A DNA stretch of 64,000 nucleotides from assembly GCA_002347965.1 (NCBI GenBank), contig DDYN01000039.1, positions 276-64,275 on the forward strand. Reading direction: 5' to 3'. Shown here piece by piece: positions 8,878 to 18,890 of this stretch. The notes under the pieces were generated by a model that ran no database searches, had not been told where the DNA came from, and was given only the letters and a program-made list of their open reading frames with translations. The position numbers and the translations under genes are program-made. Source of the DNA: UBA2233 sp002347965 [NCBI: Nitrospirae bacterium UBA2233] (GTDB lineage Bacteria > UBA2233). Within the stretch, counting starts at the first letter, position 1. Every line of letters starts with the position of its first letter.

Positions 8878-9909
8878 CTAGGAGAAAAAGGCTTGAAGGA
8901 GACGATTAACGACGCGCCCCTTGGCTTCCTGCAGGGGGCCATCGAAAACGGCTCCAGCGGCCATCTTATGCCCTCCACCTCCAAAGGCACCGCATACGGA
9001 GGCCACGTCCAGCGTGCCGTTTGAGCGTAGCGATACTTTGGTTTTGTTAGGCTCAAGCTCACGAAAAAGGCAAGCCACCTCTACCCCAGGGATTCCCCGG
9101 AGTATCTCCACAAACCCTTCGGTATGTTCCTGTTTTGCGCCACAACTCTTGAGCATTTCTTGGAATACGGAGATTGTTGAGATTTTTTCCTTGCCAAACA
9201 GCTCAAGTGTGGCGAACACCTTGCCCATTAGAAAAATTTTTTCCTTCGGATAGTGGTTGTGCAGCGCCATGCCTACTTTTTCTGGTTTAGCGCCCATCCG
9301 AACGAGCTCCGAGGCAATAAAAAGCGTACGGGCTGTAGTATTGCTGTACTTGAACGACCCGGTGTCTGCGCTGATTGCGGCCAATAGGCAGCTGGCTACC
9401 TCCGGGGAAGGTTCAAAGCCGAGCCTTCGAAGCAACAAATATACCATTTCGCCCGTTGCCGCCGCTTCTGGGTCTATCCAATTGACATCACCGAAGCGAG
9501 TGTTGGTTGTGTGGTGGTCGATATTCACGACGCACGAAACATCCCTTTGCGGCCTCTCTCTCGTCTCTCCAATGCGTTCAATGTCTCCGCAGTCTACGAC
9601 AACCAGAAGGTCGTACGGGTATTCGAGCGCGAACGGGCCGGAAGAAACATCCTCAGCGCCAGGAAGGAATTTCAGATAGTCAGGAACTCCGTCCCGAAGC
9701 CACACCTTTGCCTTCTTTCCGAGGGCGCAAAACGTGTGCGCAATTGCAAGACACGAGCCCACGTTATCCGCCTCGGGAGAAACGTGAGAGGTTATAAGCG
9801 CACGCTCCGCCTTGGAAAAGGCATGAGCTATCGCCCCCATCTCGGGTTCAAAGTTATCGATTCTCGTGTATTCTGGCAAGAAGCACTTCGATTCTTCGAG
9901 CGTACTCAA
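8878..9909 (-). CDS. nrnA: DHH/DHHA1 phosphoesterase, NrnA-like
   Basis: Expected to act as nanoRNase and/or 3'-phosphoadenosine 5'-phosphate phosphatase in the cytoplasm. Motif I (SHVSPEADNVGS, near 40), motif II (VVVDCGD), the DHH motif (NIDHHTTNTRFGDVNW) and the C-terminal DHHA1 glycine motif (FGGGGHKMAAGA) are all visible. The longest reading starts at TTG 9909, inside rbfA, with AAAGGGA eight bases before. ATG 9840, just after rbfA, would give 320 residues but has no clear ribosome site. Position between rbfA and truB is the standard one for this family. Confidence 0.92.
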   Translation of the reverse strand: MSTLEESKCFLPEYTRIDNFEPEMGAIAHAFSKAERALITSHVSPEADNVGSCLAIAHTFCALGKKAKVWLRDGVPDYLKFLPGAEDVSSGPFALEYPYDLLVVVDCGDIERIGETRERPQRDVSCVVNIDHHTTNTRFGDVNWIDPEAAATGEMVYLLLRRLGFEPSPEVASCLLAAISADTGSFKYSNTTARTLFIASELVRMGAKPEKVGMALHNHYPKEKIFLMGKVFATLELFGKEKISTISVFQEMLKSCGAKQEHTEGFVEILRGIPGVEVACLFRELEPNKTKVSLRSNGTLDVASVCGAFGGGGHKMAAGAVFDGPLQEAKGRVVNRLLQAFFS

Positions 9910-10225
9910 AAGCCGTGTCCCTTTCGAAAGTGAGTTCGGGAATCATCTTTAAATCCAGACGCCTGTAAAGAAGCTTTCGGATGAATGGGCTTGCCTTGTT
10001 GAGCGCCTTAAGCTCGGCTAGGGCTTGCTCATCTGAAGCCAGGGAGCTGAAGTAAACGCGTGCCAGCCGGAAGTCTTTACTTAGCTCTACTTCTACGACC
10101 GTTACCATGCTGACCTCTGGATCTTTCAGCTCACGCTCGAGAATCCAAGAGACCTCCTCTTTCAAGAGCGAGGATACGCGTTGGGCTCGATGCATCCCAA
10201 TCTCCTTAGGAGTATTTTTCTTCAC
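9854..10225 (-). CDS. rbfA: Ribosome-binding factor A
   Basis: Late 30S maturation factor that binds near the 5' end of 16S rRNA. The 123-residue protein shows the family pattern HRAQRVSSLLKEEVSWIL, then the KH-like fold with DPEVSMVTVVEVELSKD and ARVYFSSL. It overlaps the end of ylxP by 20 nt and the longest reading of nrnA by 56 nt, the tight packing typical of this operon. Confidence 0.96.
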   Translation of the reverse strand: MKKNTPKEIGMHRAQRVSSLLKEEVSWILERELKDPEVSMVTVVEVELSKDFRLARVYFSSLASDEQALAELKALNKASPFIRKLLYRRLDLKMIPELTFERDTAFEYARRIEVLLARIHENR

Positions 10226-10538
10226 ACCCCGTAGAAAACGGGGTGTTTTGGGAGTATGTCAGAATTTCTTGCGTGTCTTCCAAGCACTCGATTCCGAATT
10301 GGCTCTCGATATAGGCGACTCCTCCCTGGAGAACCCTTTGAAGCGTTCGCACCTCCCTGCCTACTGCCGAGAACCCAAGAGTCAGTACTTCGTGGTTGTC
10401 TAGCTCGTCTACCTCGGAGACGGCCAAGTTGTAGCGGCTCTTAAGCCTTGCGACAATAGCTTGGACAAAACTGCGTTTGTCTTTTAAGGACGGCTTGTAG
10501 GGAATAAGAAACCTGGCCCTACAAACAACTACGACCAT
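10206..10538 (-). CDS. ylxP: YlxP-like DUF503 protein
   Basis: A 110-residue protein of the DUF503/YlxP family, usually encoded between infB and rbfA and proposed to take part in ribosome assembly; its exact activity is not established. The family signature is at the N-terminus: a small beta strand, then LKDKRSFVQAIVARLKSRYN, and NLAVSEVDELDNHEVLTLGF in the middle. It starts 4 nt after infB. Function is inferred mainly from position. Confidence 0.88.
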   Translation of the reverse strand: MVVVVCRARFLIPYKPSLKDKRSFVQAIVARLKSRYNLAVSEVDELDNHEVLTLGFSAVGREVRTLQRVLQGGVAYIESQFGIECLEDTQEILTYSQNTPFSTGCEEKYS

Positions 10539-10542
10539 GGCC

Positions 10543-13104
10543 TTAAGCCGTTACCGCCTGCTCTTCGAGTGCATAGGCCTCGATAACGTCGCCTTCCTTG
10601 TAATCATCAAATCCTTCGATGCTCACGCCGCAATCGTAGCCTTGGGCAACTTCTCGTACATCCTCCTTAAAGCGCTTAAGGGAGCTAATTTTGCCCTCGG
10701 CAACGACAGCTCCTTCCCTAATGAGCCTTGCCATGGCGCTTCGAAGAAGCTTCCCTTTCGTCACGTACGACCCGGCCACGTTACCCACCTTCGTGACACG
10801 AAAGACCTGCCGAATCTCCGCCTGACCTAGGGTCACCTCTTTGACCTCGGGCTTAAGCTTACCCACGACCGCCTGCTTTAAGTCCTCGAGCAGCTCGTAG
10901 ATGACGCTGTACACGCGAACGCTTACCTTCTCCCTCTGGGCAAGGTCGAGAACCTTCTTTTCGGGTTTCACGTTAAACCCTACAACGAGCGCATTCGAAG
11001 CAGAGGCCAACATCACGTCGGATTCGGAGACGTTCCCTACGGCTGCGTGGACGAGGTTGAGCTGGACCTTCTCGTGTGAGATGGGCGTAAGGCTCTTTTT
11101 AAGCGCCTCGACCGTTCCGTCCGTATCTGCCTTTAAGACGAAGTTCAGCTCTTCTATTTCCCCTTTCTGGATCCTTTCGTACAGGTCTTCTAGGGTGACT
11201 TTCTTCGAAACGGCGGAGAACTCCTGCGCCTTTTGGTAGTCGAGCCGTTTTCCGGCAATTCGCCTAGCCTCGCGCTCGTCCGGCATGACAAAAATAAGTT
11301 CTCCGGCCTGGGGCACCTGTGGTAGCCCGAGGATTTCGACGGGAACAGACGGAGTAGCTTCGCTTATCCTTTGCCCCTTGTCCGAAAGGAGCGCGCGCAC
11401 CTTGCCAAAAGTCGCCCCTGCAACAACGTAATCTCCTACCTTAAGCGTGCCCTCTTGCACGAGTACTGTCGCGATAGACCCTCGTTTTGGGTCCATTTTG
11501 GATTCGATGACGACACCCACCGCAGGCCCCTCGTAGCGAGCTTTTAATTCTAGCAATTCGGTCTGGAGGAGAAGCAGCTCTAAAAGCCCATCCAATCCCT
11601 CGCCTGTTTTGGCCGAAAGAGGTACGACTACCGTATTCCCGCCCCAATCGTCTGGAACGAGCCCATAATCGGTTAGGCTTTGTTTAACTCGGTCAGGGTT
11701 CGCATTTGCCTTGTCAACCTTATTGATCGCGACAATAATCGGTACCTTGGCCGCCTTTGCGTGGTTAATGGCTTCTATCGTCTGGGGCATAATCCCGTCA
11801 TCCGCGGCCACGACAAGCACGGCAATATCCGTAACCCTGGCCCCACGAGCTCTCATCGCTGTAAAGGCCTCGTGGCCAGGGGTATCCAGGAACGTAATTC
11901 GCCCCCCCCTCGTTTCAACGGTATAAGCACCAATATGCTGCGTAATTCCGCCAGCTTCCGTTTCGGCGACTCTACTTTTACGGATAGCGTCGAGCAATGT
12001 CGTCTTTCCATGATCCACGTGCCCCATGATCGTCACAACTGGGGGGCGTAGAAGCTCTTTGGCTTCTTTAGGGCGGATATTTTCCAGAATAACGGCATCG
12101 TCAAAGCGCGCTTCGTGGTTTTCCACGCTGTACAGAAACTCGCCCGCGATGAGCTGAGCCGTATCAGGATCCAAGGCTTGATTCACGTTTGCCATAACTC
12201 CTAGCTCAATCAGCTTGCGAATCAACTCGGAGGCCTTGACCCCCATTTGTTTGGCCATTTCTCCTACTGTAAGCGTGCCTTCCATTCGAACGACCCTCTT
12301 CTGGGCGGACGGGGGAAGGCTTGAAGGACGTCTCCTCGCCTCGTCAATCCTTGCCCTTTTTATAGGTTTTGGCCTTGGAAGGATCTCCACGGGCTTGGCC
12401 TCTTCTACCGCCTCACCTTCGAGGGGTTTTTCAAGGATCAACTGAACGTCATCTTTTTCTTTTGCTTCTCTTGGGCGTTTCTTGGCTTTTCCTGGATAGT
12501 CTTTGGGTGCCTCTTTCTTAAGGTCAACCCTCTTCTTCTTCTCTTCTTCCTTTCCCAGCTTTTCCGGTTCAGAAACCTCTGCCTCCTTGGGCTCTTCCAC
12601 GACCTGCTTTGTCTGACTGTTAGGCTCGAGTTCTTGAGGGACAGTCGTACGGATGGAGGGCCCTTCTTCGAGCGAGGCCTCATTAGGGGCAACCTGTTCA
12701 CCTTCAACGGTTGGGCTAGGCTCTACTTCCAAGCTTGGTGCTGCTTCCATTGAGGCGAAAACGCCGGCGTCCTCATCTTTGGATAAAGACGCACTCCGAG
12801 GAGCAGTCTCTTCATGGGCCGGCAGGGATTCCCTAGAAGAAGGCTCCTCGTGGGCCCCTTCGACAAGAACCTCGGGCGGTTTCGTTTCCCTTGCCTTACG
12901 AATCACCACAGCCGAAGCACGCTCCGCTTGCTTCGGCGCTCTTCGGTCTTGAATAAAAGACAGAATTTTCGCTTTTTCTTCCTCGTTAAGCGTAGAGGAG
13001 GGGGATATTCGTCGCTCAAGCCCGCACGCCGAGGCAATTGCAATGACCTCTTTGCTCTCTAACCCAAGGGCCTTCGCGAACTCGTAGAGCCTAGACTTTG
13101 CCAT
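10543..13104 (-). CDS. infB: Translation initiation factor IF-2
   Basis: GTPase that brings initiator tRNA to the 30S subunit. The 853 residues comprise an N-terminal IF2N helical domain (residues 1-55), a long acidic, Glu/Pro/Ser-rich low-complexity linker (about 60-230), a second IF2N domain near 275, and the G domain with GHVDHGKT near 365, DTPGHEAF and NKVDK. The domain II/III/IV set follows to the end. No length anomaly for a Gram-negative IF-2. It begins 8 nt after nusA. Confidence 0.98.
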   Translation of the reverse strand: MAKSRLYEFAKALGLESKEVIAIASACGLERRISPSSTLNEEEKAKILSFIQDRRAPKQAERASAVVIRKARETKPPEVLVEGAHEEPSSRESLPAHEETAPRSASLSKDEDAGVFASMEAAPSLEVEPSPTVEGEQVAPNEASLEEGPSIRTTVPQELEPNSQTKQVVEEPKEAEVSEPEKLGKEEEKKKRVDLKKEAPKDYPGKAKKRPREAKEKDDVQLILEKPLEGEAVEEAKPVEILPRPKPIKRARIDEARRRPSSLPPSAQKRVVRMEGTLTVGEMAKQMGVKASELIRKLIELGVMANVNQALDPDTAQLIAGEFLYSVENHEARFDDAVILENIRPKEAKELLRPPVVTIMGHVDHGKTTLLDAIRKSRVAETEAGGITQHIGAYTVETRGGRITFLDTPGHEAFTAMRARGARVTDIAVLVVAADDGIMPQTIEAINHAKAAKVPIIVAINKVDKANANPDRVKQSLTDYGLVPDDWGGNTVVVPLSAKTGEGLDGLLELLLLQTELLELKARYEGPAVGVVIESKMDPKRGSIATVLVQEGTLKVGDYVVAGATFGKVRALLSDKGQRISEATPSVPVEILGLPQVPQAGELIFVMPDEREARRIAGKRLDYQKAQEFSAVSKKVTLEDLYERIQKGEIEELNFVLKADTDGTVEALKKSLTPISHEKVQLNLVHAAVGNVSESDVMLASASNALVVGFNVKPEKKVLDLAQREKVSVRVYSVIYELLEDLKQAVVGKLKPEVKEVTLGQAEIRQVFRVTKVGNVAGSYVTKGKLLRSAMARLIREGAVVAEGKISSLKRFKEDVREVAQGYDCGVSIEGFDDYKEGDVIEAYALEEQAVTA

Positions 13105-13112
13105 AGAGACCT

Positions 13113-14444
13113 TTACCCGTTTGTGCCAGCCCCTTCCGTAACCTGGGCTAGACTTTCCGTTTCTTGATTTTCTTTTGTCGCCGACCTGAACGATGCAGGA
13201 GACAAGAGCTCTTTTGCCCGACGCTTAAGCGTAGATGCAAGTCCCCGATCCACATCCGGGGGTAGCTTCTCAAATTGGTTTTCACCCATCTTGGAGAGGT
13301 CATCGAGCGTTTCAACCCCGGCGGAGTTTAAGGCTAGGGCCAACGCCTCGTCCATATCCTGAAGAAACTTGACGGATTCTTTCGCAAGCTGACGGATTTT
13401 TTGGACTTCAGACTTGCTCCGAATGTCTATGTTCCAGCCAAGCAGCTTTGAGGCAAGCCGGACGTTGACGCCCTTCTTGCCGATAGCCAAGGAAAGCTGC
13501 TCATCCGGAACTGTAATCTCAAGCGTCTTGTGTTCTTCTAGGGCAACCACGTTTAAGATCTCACAAGGGGCAAGCGCCTTTTGGGCGAGATGTTCGATGT
13601 CCTTGTGGTAAGGAATGACATCGATACGCTCGGAGCGAAACTCCTGAAGGACATTTTGTATCCTCGAGCCCCTTACTCCTACGCAAGCACCGGCCGGATC
13701 AACGTTTGGATCCTTGCTTTTTACGAGCACCTTAGACCTCATCCCCGGCTCTCTGGCTATGTTGAGGATCTCGACAAGGCCGTTTCGGATCTCCGGGACT
13801 TCTAACTCGAACAGACGAACGAGGAATTGCGGGTGGGTTCTTGAAAGGATCAGTTGCGGCCCCCGGCCTTCGAGGCGAATGTCCAGCAGGTAAGCGCGAA
13901 TCCTGTCGCCTTGGCTGTAATGCTCTCCCCAAATCTGCTCGCTGGAAGGCAAAAGCGCGTCCGTCTTCCCGATGTTGACTACAATGTTGCCTCCCCGATC
14001 GATCCGCTGAACAATGCCGCTCACCAGCTCACCTTTTCTGGAAATGAGCTCGTTATAAATGTTTTCCCGCTCGATTTCCCGGATGCGTTGCATCAAAACC
14101 TGCTTGGCCGTCTGGGCGGCAATTCGCCCTAAATTCATCAAGTCGCCGGACTCAAGGTGGCGCTCGAGGACATCGCCTACTTCTGCCGACTCGTTGTATT
14201 CTCTGGCCTCTTCAAGGGAAACCTCCTGCGTCGGGTCCTCGACATTTTGAGCAATACGATAACTCTCGTGGATGTCAAAGGTCCCCGTCTCTTCGTCAAA
14301 CAGCACGCTAATCGGCCGTTGGCTACCGTACTTCTTCTTGGCAGCGGACAAGACGGCAGTCTTAATCGTGTCAATCAGGACTTTTTTGCTGATGTCCTTT
14401 TCTTTGCCAACCTGTTCGATAATGCGTTTTAACTCTGTACTCAT
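13113..14444 (-). CDS. nusA: Transcription termination/antitermination factor NusA
   Basis: Binds RNA polymerase and nascent RNA and modulates pausing, termination and antitermination. Over 443 residues one sees the N-terminal polymerase-binding domain, an S1 domain (GELVSGIVQRIDRGGNIVVN near 138), and two KH domains (VDPAGACVGVRGSRIQNV and LSLAIGKKGVNVRLASKL). A short C-terminal helical repeat (ALNSAGVETLDDLSKM) follows. Only one such repeat is apparent, so this is a shorter form than that of enterobacteria. Confidence 0.97.
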   Translation of the reverse strand: MSTELKRIIEQVGKEKDISKKVLIDTIKTAVLSAAKKKYGSQRPISVLFDEETGTFDIHESYRIAQNVEDPTQEVSLEEAREYNESAEVGDVLERHLESGDLMNLGRIAAQTAKQVLMQRIREIERENIYNELISRKGELVSGIVQRIDRGGNIVVNIGKTDALLPSSEQIWGEHYSQGDRIRAYLLDIRLEGRGPQLILSRTHPQFLVRLFELEVPEIRNGLVEILNIAREPGMRSKVLVKSKDPNVDPAGACVGVRGSRIQNVLQEFRSERIDVIPYHKDIEHLAQKALAPCEILNVVALEEHKTLEITVPDEQLSLAIGKKGVNVRLASKLLGWNIDIRSKSEVQKIRQLAKESVKFLQDMDEALALALNSAGVETLDDLSKMGENQFEKLPPDVDRGLASTLKRRAKELLSPASFRSATKENQETESLAQVTEGAGTNG

Positions 14445-14487
14445 GGGTTCTTTCGCGTGCGTTTATTGCTAGGAAAGCGTGCTTAGG

Positions 14488-14985
14488 CTAGAGAAACTCG
14501 TTTCTATCAAAATCGTACACAAGATTGGCCCTCCGGATGGCGCGGAAGGGCACGTCAAGCTCCTGAGCCGTCGACCCCACACGAAGCGTTAGCCTGTCGC
14601 CCTGAACCCCTATCAGCGTCCCTTGGGCCTCCTTCCTCCCTGAATACCCCTTCTCAAGCCGGAGCACAAGCCTCTTACCGATATAACTCTTAAAGTCATC
14701 TTTGGGCCCCAAGAGCCGGTTGACCCCCCTTGAAGAAACCTCGATTGTGTATGTCCCCTCAAAGGGGGCATCGTTGTCGATCAACAGCGCGGAGCTCTCC
14801 GACACCTTGACGCAGTCCTCAACTTTGACTCTCCGGGATGCGGGGTCCGTCGTGTCAAGATAGAGACGAACCACCCATTTGCTCTGTTCGCGATCTACGC
14901 TCACAAGAACAAGCCGAAAACCCAAGGCAAGGATCTCCGGCTCCAAAAGTTCACGTAAACGCCGCTCAACGGACGAGCTTTCCAT
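14488..14985 (-). CDS. rimP: Ribosome maturation factor RimP
   Basis: 30S assembly factor needed for S12 incorporation. The 165-residue protein has the two-domain RimP fold: LRELLEPEILALGFRLVLV at the N-terminus, the conserved DCVKVSESSALLID near residue 69, EVSSRGVNRLL near 103 (family motif EVSSPGxxRPL), and a C-terminal SH3-like domain. It is the first gene of the nusA operon; a candidate promoter lies at 15084-15111. Confidence 0.96.
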   Translation of the reverse strand: MESSSVERRLRELLEPEILALGFRLVLVSVDREQSKWVVRLYLDTTDPASRRVKVEDCVKVSESSALLIDNDAPFEGTYTIEVSSRGVNRLLGPKDDFKSYIGKRLVLRLEKGYSGRKEAQGTLIGVQGDRLTLRVGSTAQELDVPFRAIRRANLVYDFDRNEFL

Positions 14986-15083
14986 CTCGTTTGACGGGAT
15001 CCCCTCGCAGCCCCTCGCATACCCTAAACAGGCAATCCAAAATGAACGAGAGGAAGAAGACGTGAGGTTTGGAGTTCAAAGTT

Positions 15084-15111
15084 GCTATACTACTCTTTCC
15101 ACGTTACTCAA
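15084..15111 (-). promoter_or_regulatory. Candidate sigma-70 promoter for the rimP-nusA-infB operon
   Basis: On the minus strand TTGAGT (15111-15106) and TATAGC (15089-15084) are separated by 16 bp, each matching four of six consensus bases. The site lies in the 148-bp gap between fumC and rimP, about 100 bp before the rimP start. Short matches like this are easily produced by chance. Confidence 0.35.
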
Positions 15112-15133
15112 CAGCATACCCTACTTCAGCCCT

Positions 15134-16537
15134 CTAAGGCAATGCTTCTCCAAGCATAGAGGCGGGGTTTAACAGCACCCCTACCTCCTCCTTAGAATAA
15201 ACTCCTTCTCCTAAAAGGACTTCCTTTAGCGACTGCCCGGTTTCGTAAGCCTTTTTTACGAGTGCCGCAGCCTTGTCGTAGCCGATTTCTGGAGTCAAGG
15301 CGGTAACCAAGGCGAGGCTTTTTTCTAGCCAATCATTGCATCGCCCAGAATCCGCAAGGATGCCCTCGATGCACTTTTCACGAAACGCCTCCATGGCGTT
15401 GCCCAAAAGGCTCAAACTCTCCAAAATCGAATGGGCCAAGACTGGCATCATGGTGTTAAGCTCTAGGTTCCCAGAAAAACCGGCCAACGTCGCGATTGCA
15501 TCGTTCCCGATCGCACGTACGGCTACTTGACACACCATCTCGGCCATCACAGGGTTCACCTTGCCCGGCATGATAGAGGAACCTGGCTGGACGGATGGAA
15601 CCTTGATTTCCCCCATTCCGCAACGGGGGCCGGAATTGAGCAGACGGATATCGTTGGCGATCTTCATGAGGCCTACGGCCAAAGACTTTAACGCCCCGCT
15701 CAACTCAACAAGGGCATCTTTTGCCCCAATAGCCTCGAACTTATCCTCGGCCGTACGAAACGGATACCCTAATCCTTCTTGCAATTTTTCGACAACGACC
15801 TGGCCAAACTTTGGGTGTGCGTTCAGTCCTGTCCCCACGGCCGTACCGCCGATTGGAAGCTCTTCCAGGAAGTATTCTGAATGCTTCAGGCGAACACCCG
15901 CATGCCTCAACATCGTCGCATAAGCTCCAAACTCCTGGGAAAGCCGCATAGGTACGGCATCTTGAAGGTGAGTCCTCCCGATCTTTAACACGTCAAAGAA
16001 CGATTCGGCCTTTTTTGTGAATGCGACCTCGAGCCTAAAAAGAGCTGGCAGGAGGTTCTCTTTGAGCTCATCGTAAGCGGCCACGTGGATGGCCGTTGGG
16101 ATGACATCGTTGCTCGACTGTCCTTTGTTGACATGGTCGTTTGGATGAACGGGAAAACGGTCGCCCTTTTTCCCACCCAGAAGCTCGTTGGCCCGGCTTG
16201 CAATGACCTCGTTTGCGTTCATGTTGGTCGAGGTTCCCGAACCCGTCTGGTAGACATCCACGACGAACTCCCTATCGAGACTCCCCTCCGCCACTTCCTT
16301 TGAGGCCCTCCCGATCGCGTCAGCTAGAACAGGGTCCAGCTGGCCAAGCTCGGCATTTGCTTCCGATGCATAGCCCTTGATAAGCCCGAGCGCTTTAATA
16401 AACACCCTCGGGAAGCGTTGCCCGCTAACGTGGAAGTTCTCGACGGCCCGTTGAGTCTGGGCGCCGTAATACGCTTCTTCTGGCACCATTATCTCGCCTA
16501 GGGAGTCTCTTTCCGTTCGAAGCCGCGATTCCTGCAT
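15134..16537 (-). CDS. fumC: Fumarate hydratase, class II
   Basis: Iron-independent tetrameric fumarase, interconverting fumarate and malate. The 467-residue reading from ATG 16537 starts MQESRLRTERDSLGEI, the family N-terminus, with GAGG nine bases upstream; a longer open reading to 16579 would run into the phosphorylase gene and is not preferred. The class II signature GSSIMPGKVNPV, with the catalytic-loop serine, is present near residue 319, as is TGSGTSTNMNANEV near 99. It follows the phosphorylase gene by 4 nt. Confidence 0.96.
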   Translation of the reverse strand: MQESRLRTERDSLGEIMVPEEAYYGAQTQRAVENFHVSGQRFPRVFIKALGLIKGYASEANAELGQLDPVLADAIGRASKEVAEGSLDREFVVDVYQTGSGTSTNMNANEVIASRANELLGGKKGDRFPVHPNDHVNKGQSSNDVIPTAIHVAAYDELKENLLPALFRLEVAFTKKAESFFDVLKIGRTHLQDAVPMRLSQEFGAYATMLRHAGVRLKHSEYFLEELPIGGTAVGTGLNAHPKFGQVVVEKLQEGLGYPFRTAEDKFEAIGAKDALVELSGALKSLAVGLMKIANDIRLLNSGPRCGMGEIKVPSVQPGSSIMPGKVNPVMAEMVCQVAVRAIGNDAIATLAGFSGNLELNTMMPVLAHSILESLSLLGNAMEAFREKCIEGILADSGRCNDWLEKSLALVTALTPEIGYDKAAALVKKAYETGQSLKEVLLGEGVYSKEEVGVLLNPASMLGEALP

Positions 16538-16541
16538 TGCG

Positions 16542-17399
16542 TTATGCCTCGGATGTAGAATTAATGCAATAACCGACACATCCGTTCGCTTCGCCGCTCT
16601 GGGTCATCCAGAGCGCATGCATAGCCTCAAGGCCCGCTAGAAGGAGGCGGCCTTCAAGGCCCTCATGCTCCTCTGGGACCACACGACCAGACTCAGGGGC
16701 GTTTGCCACAATACCCAGAATCCCACCCGACAAGATACGACGCCTAGAAGACGTATAGTAGTCTTTCAGGAGGAAATGGGCGGAGAGCTCCATCTCCGAG
16801 GCAAGGGCGCCCATTCGCTGGTAGCTCTTAAGGCGTTCCCGAAGCTCATTTCCTTTCGGCGAGAATTGCGGGGCTTCTTTAAAATAGAGGTCGCTCTTGG
16901 TGTGAACAACCCCCAGCCAAAGAGATTCGCCCGACAAGAAACCTTGCTCCCCGAGCGCCGAAAGAAGGAACGGGAACATCTCGAACGAGGCTACCGCGGG
17001 ATACTCTGGGCCAACAAGCGCCCGCGTCGTGTCTTCGTCCCGGATGCACGCCAACGCGACGACTGCATGACCCGGACGTACGCGGGCCTGAAGGCTTCCG
17101 GCAGTCCCAATGCGAAGGAGCACGCCGTTGCCCTGGATGAGCTCGATCACCTCCGGAAGGACGATCGCGCACGAAGCGGGCCCCATACCCGTCGTAACCC
17201 CGGAAACAGGCGTCCCCTTGTATGTCCCGTGTACAACAACAAGCCCCCTATCCCCCTTAGAACACTCGGCATGATCAAGGTGCTGGACAAGCCTCTGGAT
17301 CCTTCCGGCCGACCCTGCGGTAAGCACGTACGGATTCATCCGTTCAGCTTCCAAGTGGTATGTTTTCCCCCTCGAAAGGAAGGTAACCCCCTCTTCCAT
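16542..17399 (-). CDS. Nucleoside phosphorylase, PNP/UDP family
   Basis: A 285-residue member of the trimeric/hexameric nucleoside phosphorylase family (phosphorolysis of a nucleoside to base plus ribose-1-phosphate). Support: the phosphate-binding segment VLTAGSAGRIQRLV (family GDPxR), GMGPASCAIVLPEVIEL, RIGTAGSLQ, and the substrate-side MGALASEMELSAHFLL. The GDPxR loop reads GSAGR, so Asp-Pro is replaced. Substrate cannot be fixed; uridine phosphorylase is the best guess. ATG 17399 is chosen because GGGAG precedes it; the longer TTG start at 17429 has no ribosome site. Divergent from trpB2 across 100 bp. Confidence 0.82.
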   Translation of the reverse strand: MEEGVTFLSRGKTYHLEAERMNPYVLTAGSAGRIQRLVQHLDHAECSKGDRGLVVVHGTYKGTPVSGVTTGMGPASCAIVLPEVIELIQGNGVLLRIGTAGSLQARVRPGHAVVALACIRDEDTTRALVGPEYPAVASFEMFPFLLSALGEQGFLSGESLWLGVVHTKSDLYFKEAPQFSPKGNELRERLKSYQRMGALASEMELSAHFLLKDYYTSSRRRILSGGILGIVANAPESGRVVPEEHEGLEGRLLLAGLEAMHALWMTQSGEANGCVGYCINSTSEA

Positions 17400-17414
17400 G
17401 GATTCTCCCGTAAG

Positions 17415-17443
17415 TTGCGAACGGTTCAAAAATGCACTACATT
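17415..17443 (+). promoter_or_regulatory. Candidate promoter for trpB2
   Basis: TTGCGA (17415-17420) and TACATT (17438-17443) are 17 bp apart, in an AT-rich divergent gap, about 55 bp before the trpB2 start. Each hexamer matches four of six consensus positions. Confidence 0.33.
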
Positions 17444-17499
17444 TAATTATTACATCTTAAACAGAAGCCTGACTATCGCTCACGAAAAAAGGAAATGCC

Positions 17500-18810
17500 A
17501 TGGAGCCTACAAAGATTCTTTTGGGTGAAGAGGCAATCCCTAAGTTTTGGTACAACATCCTGGCCGACCTTCCCTGGCCTTTGCCCCCTGCCCTTCACCC
17601 GAAGACCCGATCGATACTTTCTCCGGACGATCTTGCCGAGCTTTTTCCTGAATCCCTCGTTGAACAGGAAATGAGCCATGAGCGGTTCATCGAAATCCCG
17701 GACGAGGTGCTTGAGGCCTACAGGATGTGGAGACCAACGCCGCTTCATCGTGCCTACCGGCTTGAAAGATCCCTCGACACTCCAGCAAAAATCTACTACA
17801 AGTACGAAGGCGGAAACCCCTCCGGGTCGCACAAGCTGAACACGGCCTTACCTCAAGCCTATTTTAACCGGCTTGAGGGCATCAAAAAGCTCACGACGGA
17901 GACGGGCGCAGGCCAGTGGGGAAGCGCGCTTTCTTTGGCCTGCAGTCTTTTTGACCTTGAATGTCGCGTGTTTATGGTCCGGATAAGCTACGACCAAAAA
18001 CCTTACCGGCGGATTCTTATGGAGACCTGGGGCGCGACGTGTATTCCGAGCCCGAGCCAAACGACGCAGGCAGGCAGAAATGCGCTTCAGCAAGACCCAG
18101 AAACCCCGGGCACCCTAGGCCTTGCCATTTCCGAGGCCATTGAAGAAGCGCTCGCAAGGTCCGACACGCACTATGCGCTGGGAAGCGTACTAAACCACGT
18201 CCTTTTGCACCAGACGGTGATAGGCCTGGAGGCAAAGGCGCAGCTCGCCAGCATCGGCGTCATGCCAGACGTGATTGTCGGCTGTGTTGGCGGCGGGTCT
18301 AACTTTGCCGGACTTGCACTCCCATTCGTTCCAGAGAAACTCTCGGGACAAAAGGTGAAGATGGTATGCGTAGAGCCAATCGCCACACCATCGTTGACAA
18401 AAGGGACCTACACCTATGATTACGCGGATACCGCAGGGCTAACCCCGCTTTTAAAAATGCACACGCTAGGCAAAGATTTCGTGCCGCCCAAAGTGCACGC
18501 TGGAGGGCTGCGCTACCATGGGATGGCGCCGATCGTGTCATTATTGTACGACAAAGGCCTTTTGGAGGCCGAGGCTGTGGAGCAACAAGAGGCATTCTCG
18601 GCCGCTGTTATTTTTGCAAGGACAGAGGGGGTTGTCCCGGCTCCTGAGTCTGCACATGCCCTCCGTGTTGCCATAAACGAGGCTATGCTGGCAAAAGAAG
18701 AAGGAAAAAGTAAAGCAATTATTCTTAATCTAAGCGGGCATGGCTACCTCGATCTTAGCGCCTACGATGCCTACCTTAAAGGACAAATCCCCTCAAAGCA
18801 GGAAGCCTAA
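17500..18810 (+). CDS. trpB2: Tryptophan synthase beta chain, TrpB2 type
   Basis: PLP enzyme joining indole and serine to tryptophan. The 436 residues, with an extended N-terminus ([18 protein letters not shown]) and the motif [18 protein letters not shown], are those of the TrpB2 subclass rather than TrpB1. The PLP lysine is in GSHKLNTA near residue 113, the catalytic Glu region in [10 protein letters not shown], and the phosphate-binding loop in [10 protein letters not shown] near 269. No trpA or other trp gene is nearby, which is usual for TrpB2; known members can work as an indole-salvage enzyme without TrpA. AAGGAAATGCC precedes the ATG. Confidence 0.94.
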   Translation: MEPTKILLGEEAIPKFWYNILADLPWPLPPALHPKTRSILSPDDLAELFPESLVEQEMSHERFIEIPDEVLEAYRMWRPTPLHRAYRLERSLDTPAKIYYKYEGGNPSGSHKLNTALPQAYFNRLEGIKKLTTETGAGQWGSALSLACSLFDLECRVFMVRISYDQKPYRRILMETWGATCIPSPSQTTQAGRNALQQDPETPGTLGLAISEAIEEALARSDTHYALGSVLNHVLLHQTVIGLEAKAQLASIGVMPDVIVGCVGGGSNFAGLALPFVPEKLSGQKVKMVCVEPIATPSLTKGTYTYDYADTAGLTPLLKMHTLGKDFVPPKVHAGGLRYHGMAPIVSLLYDKGLLEAEAVEQQEAFSAAVIFARTEGVVPAPESAHALRVAINEAMLAKEEGKSKAIILNLSGHGYLDLSAYDAYLKGQIPSKQEA

Positions 18811-18890
18811 CCTACCTAAACTCCAAGCCAAGCCTATCACTTCTGAGATACCTGGGTGCCGGACGTCTGCCGTCAACTGACGCCTGTTGC

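Noticed and set aside
16665-17528. 287-codon plus-strand open frame opposite the nucleoside phosphorylase
   Set aside because: Mirrors a real gene, overlaps the trpB2 start, and has no domain pattern or ribosome site.
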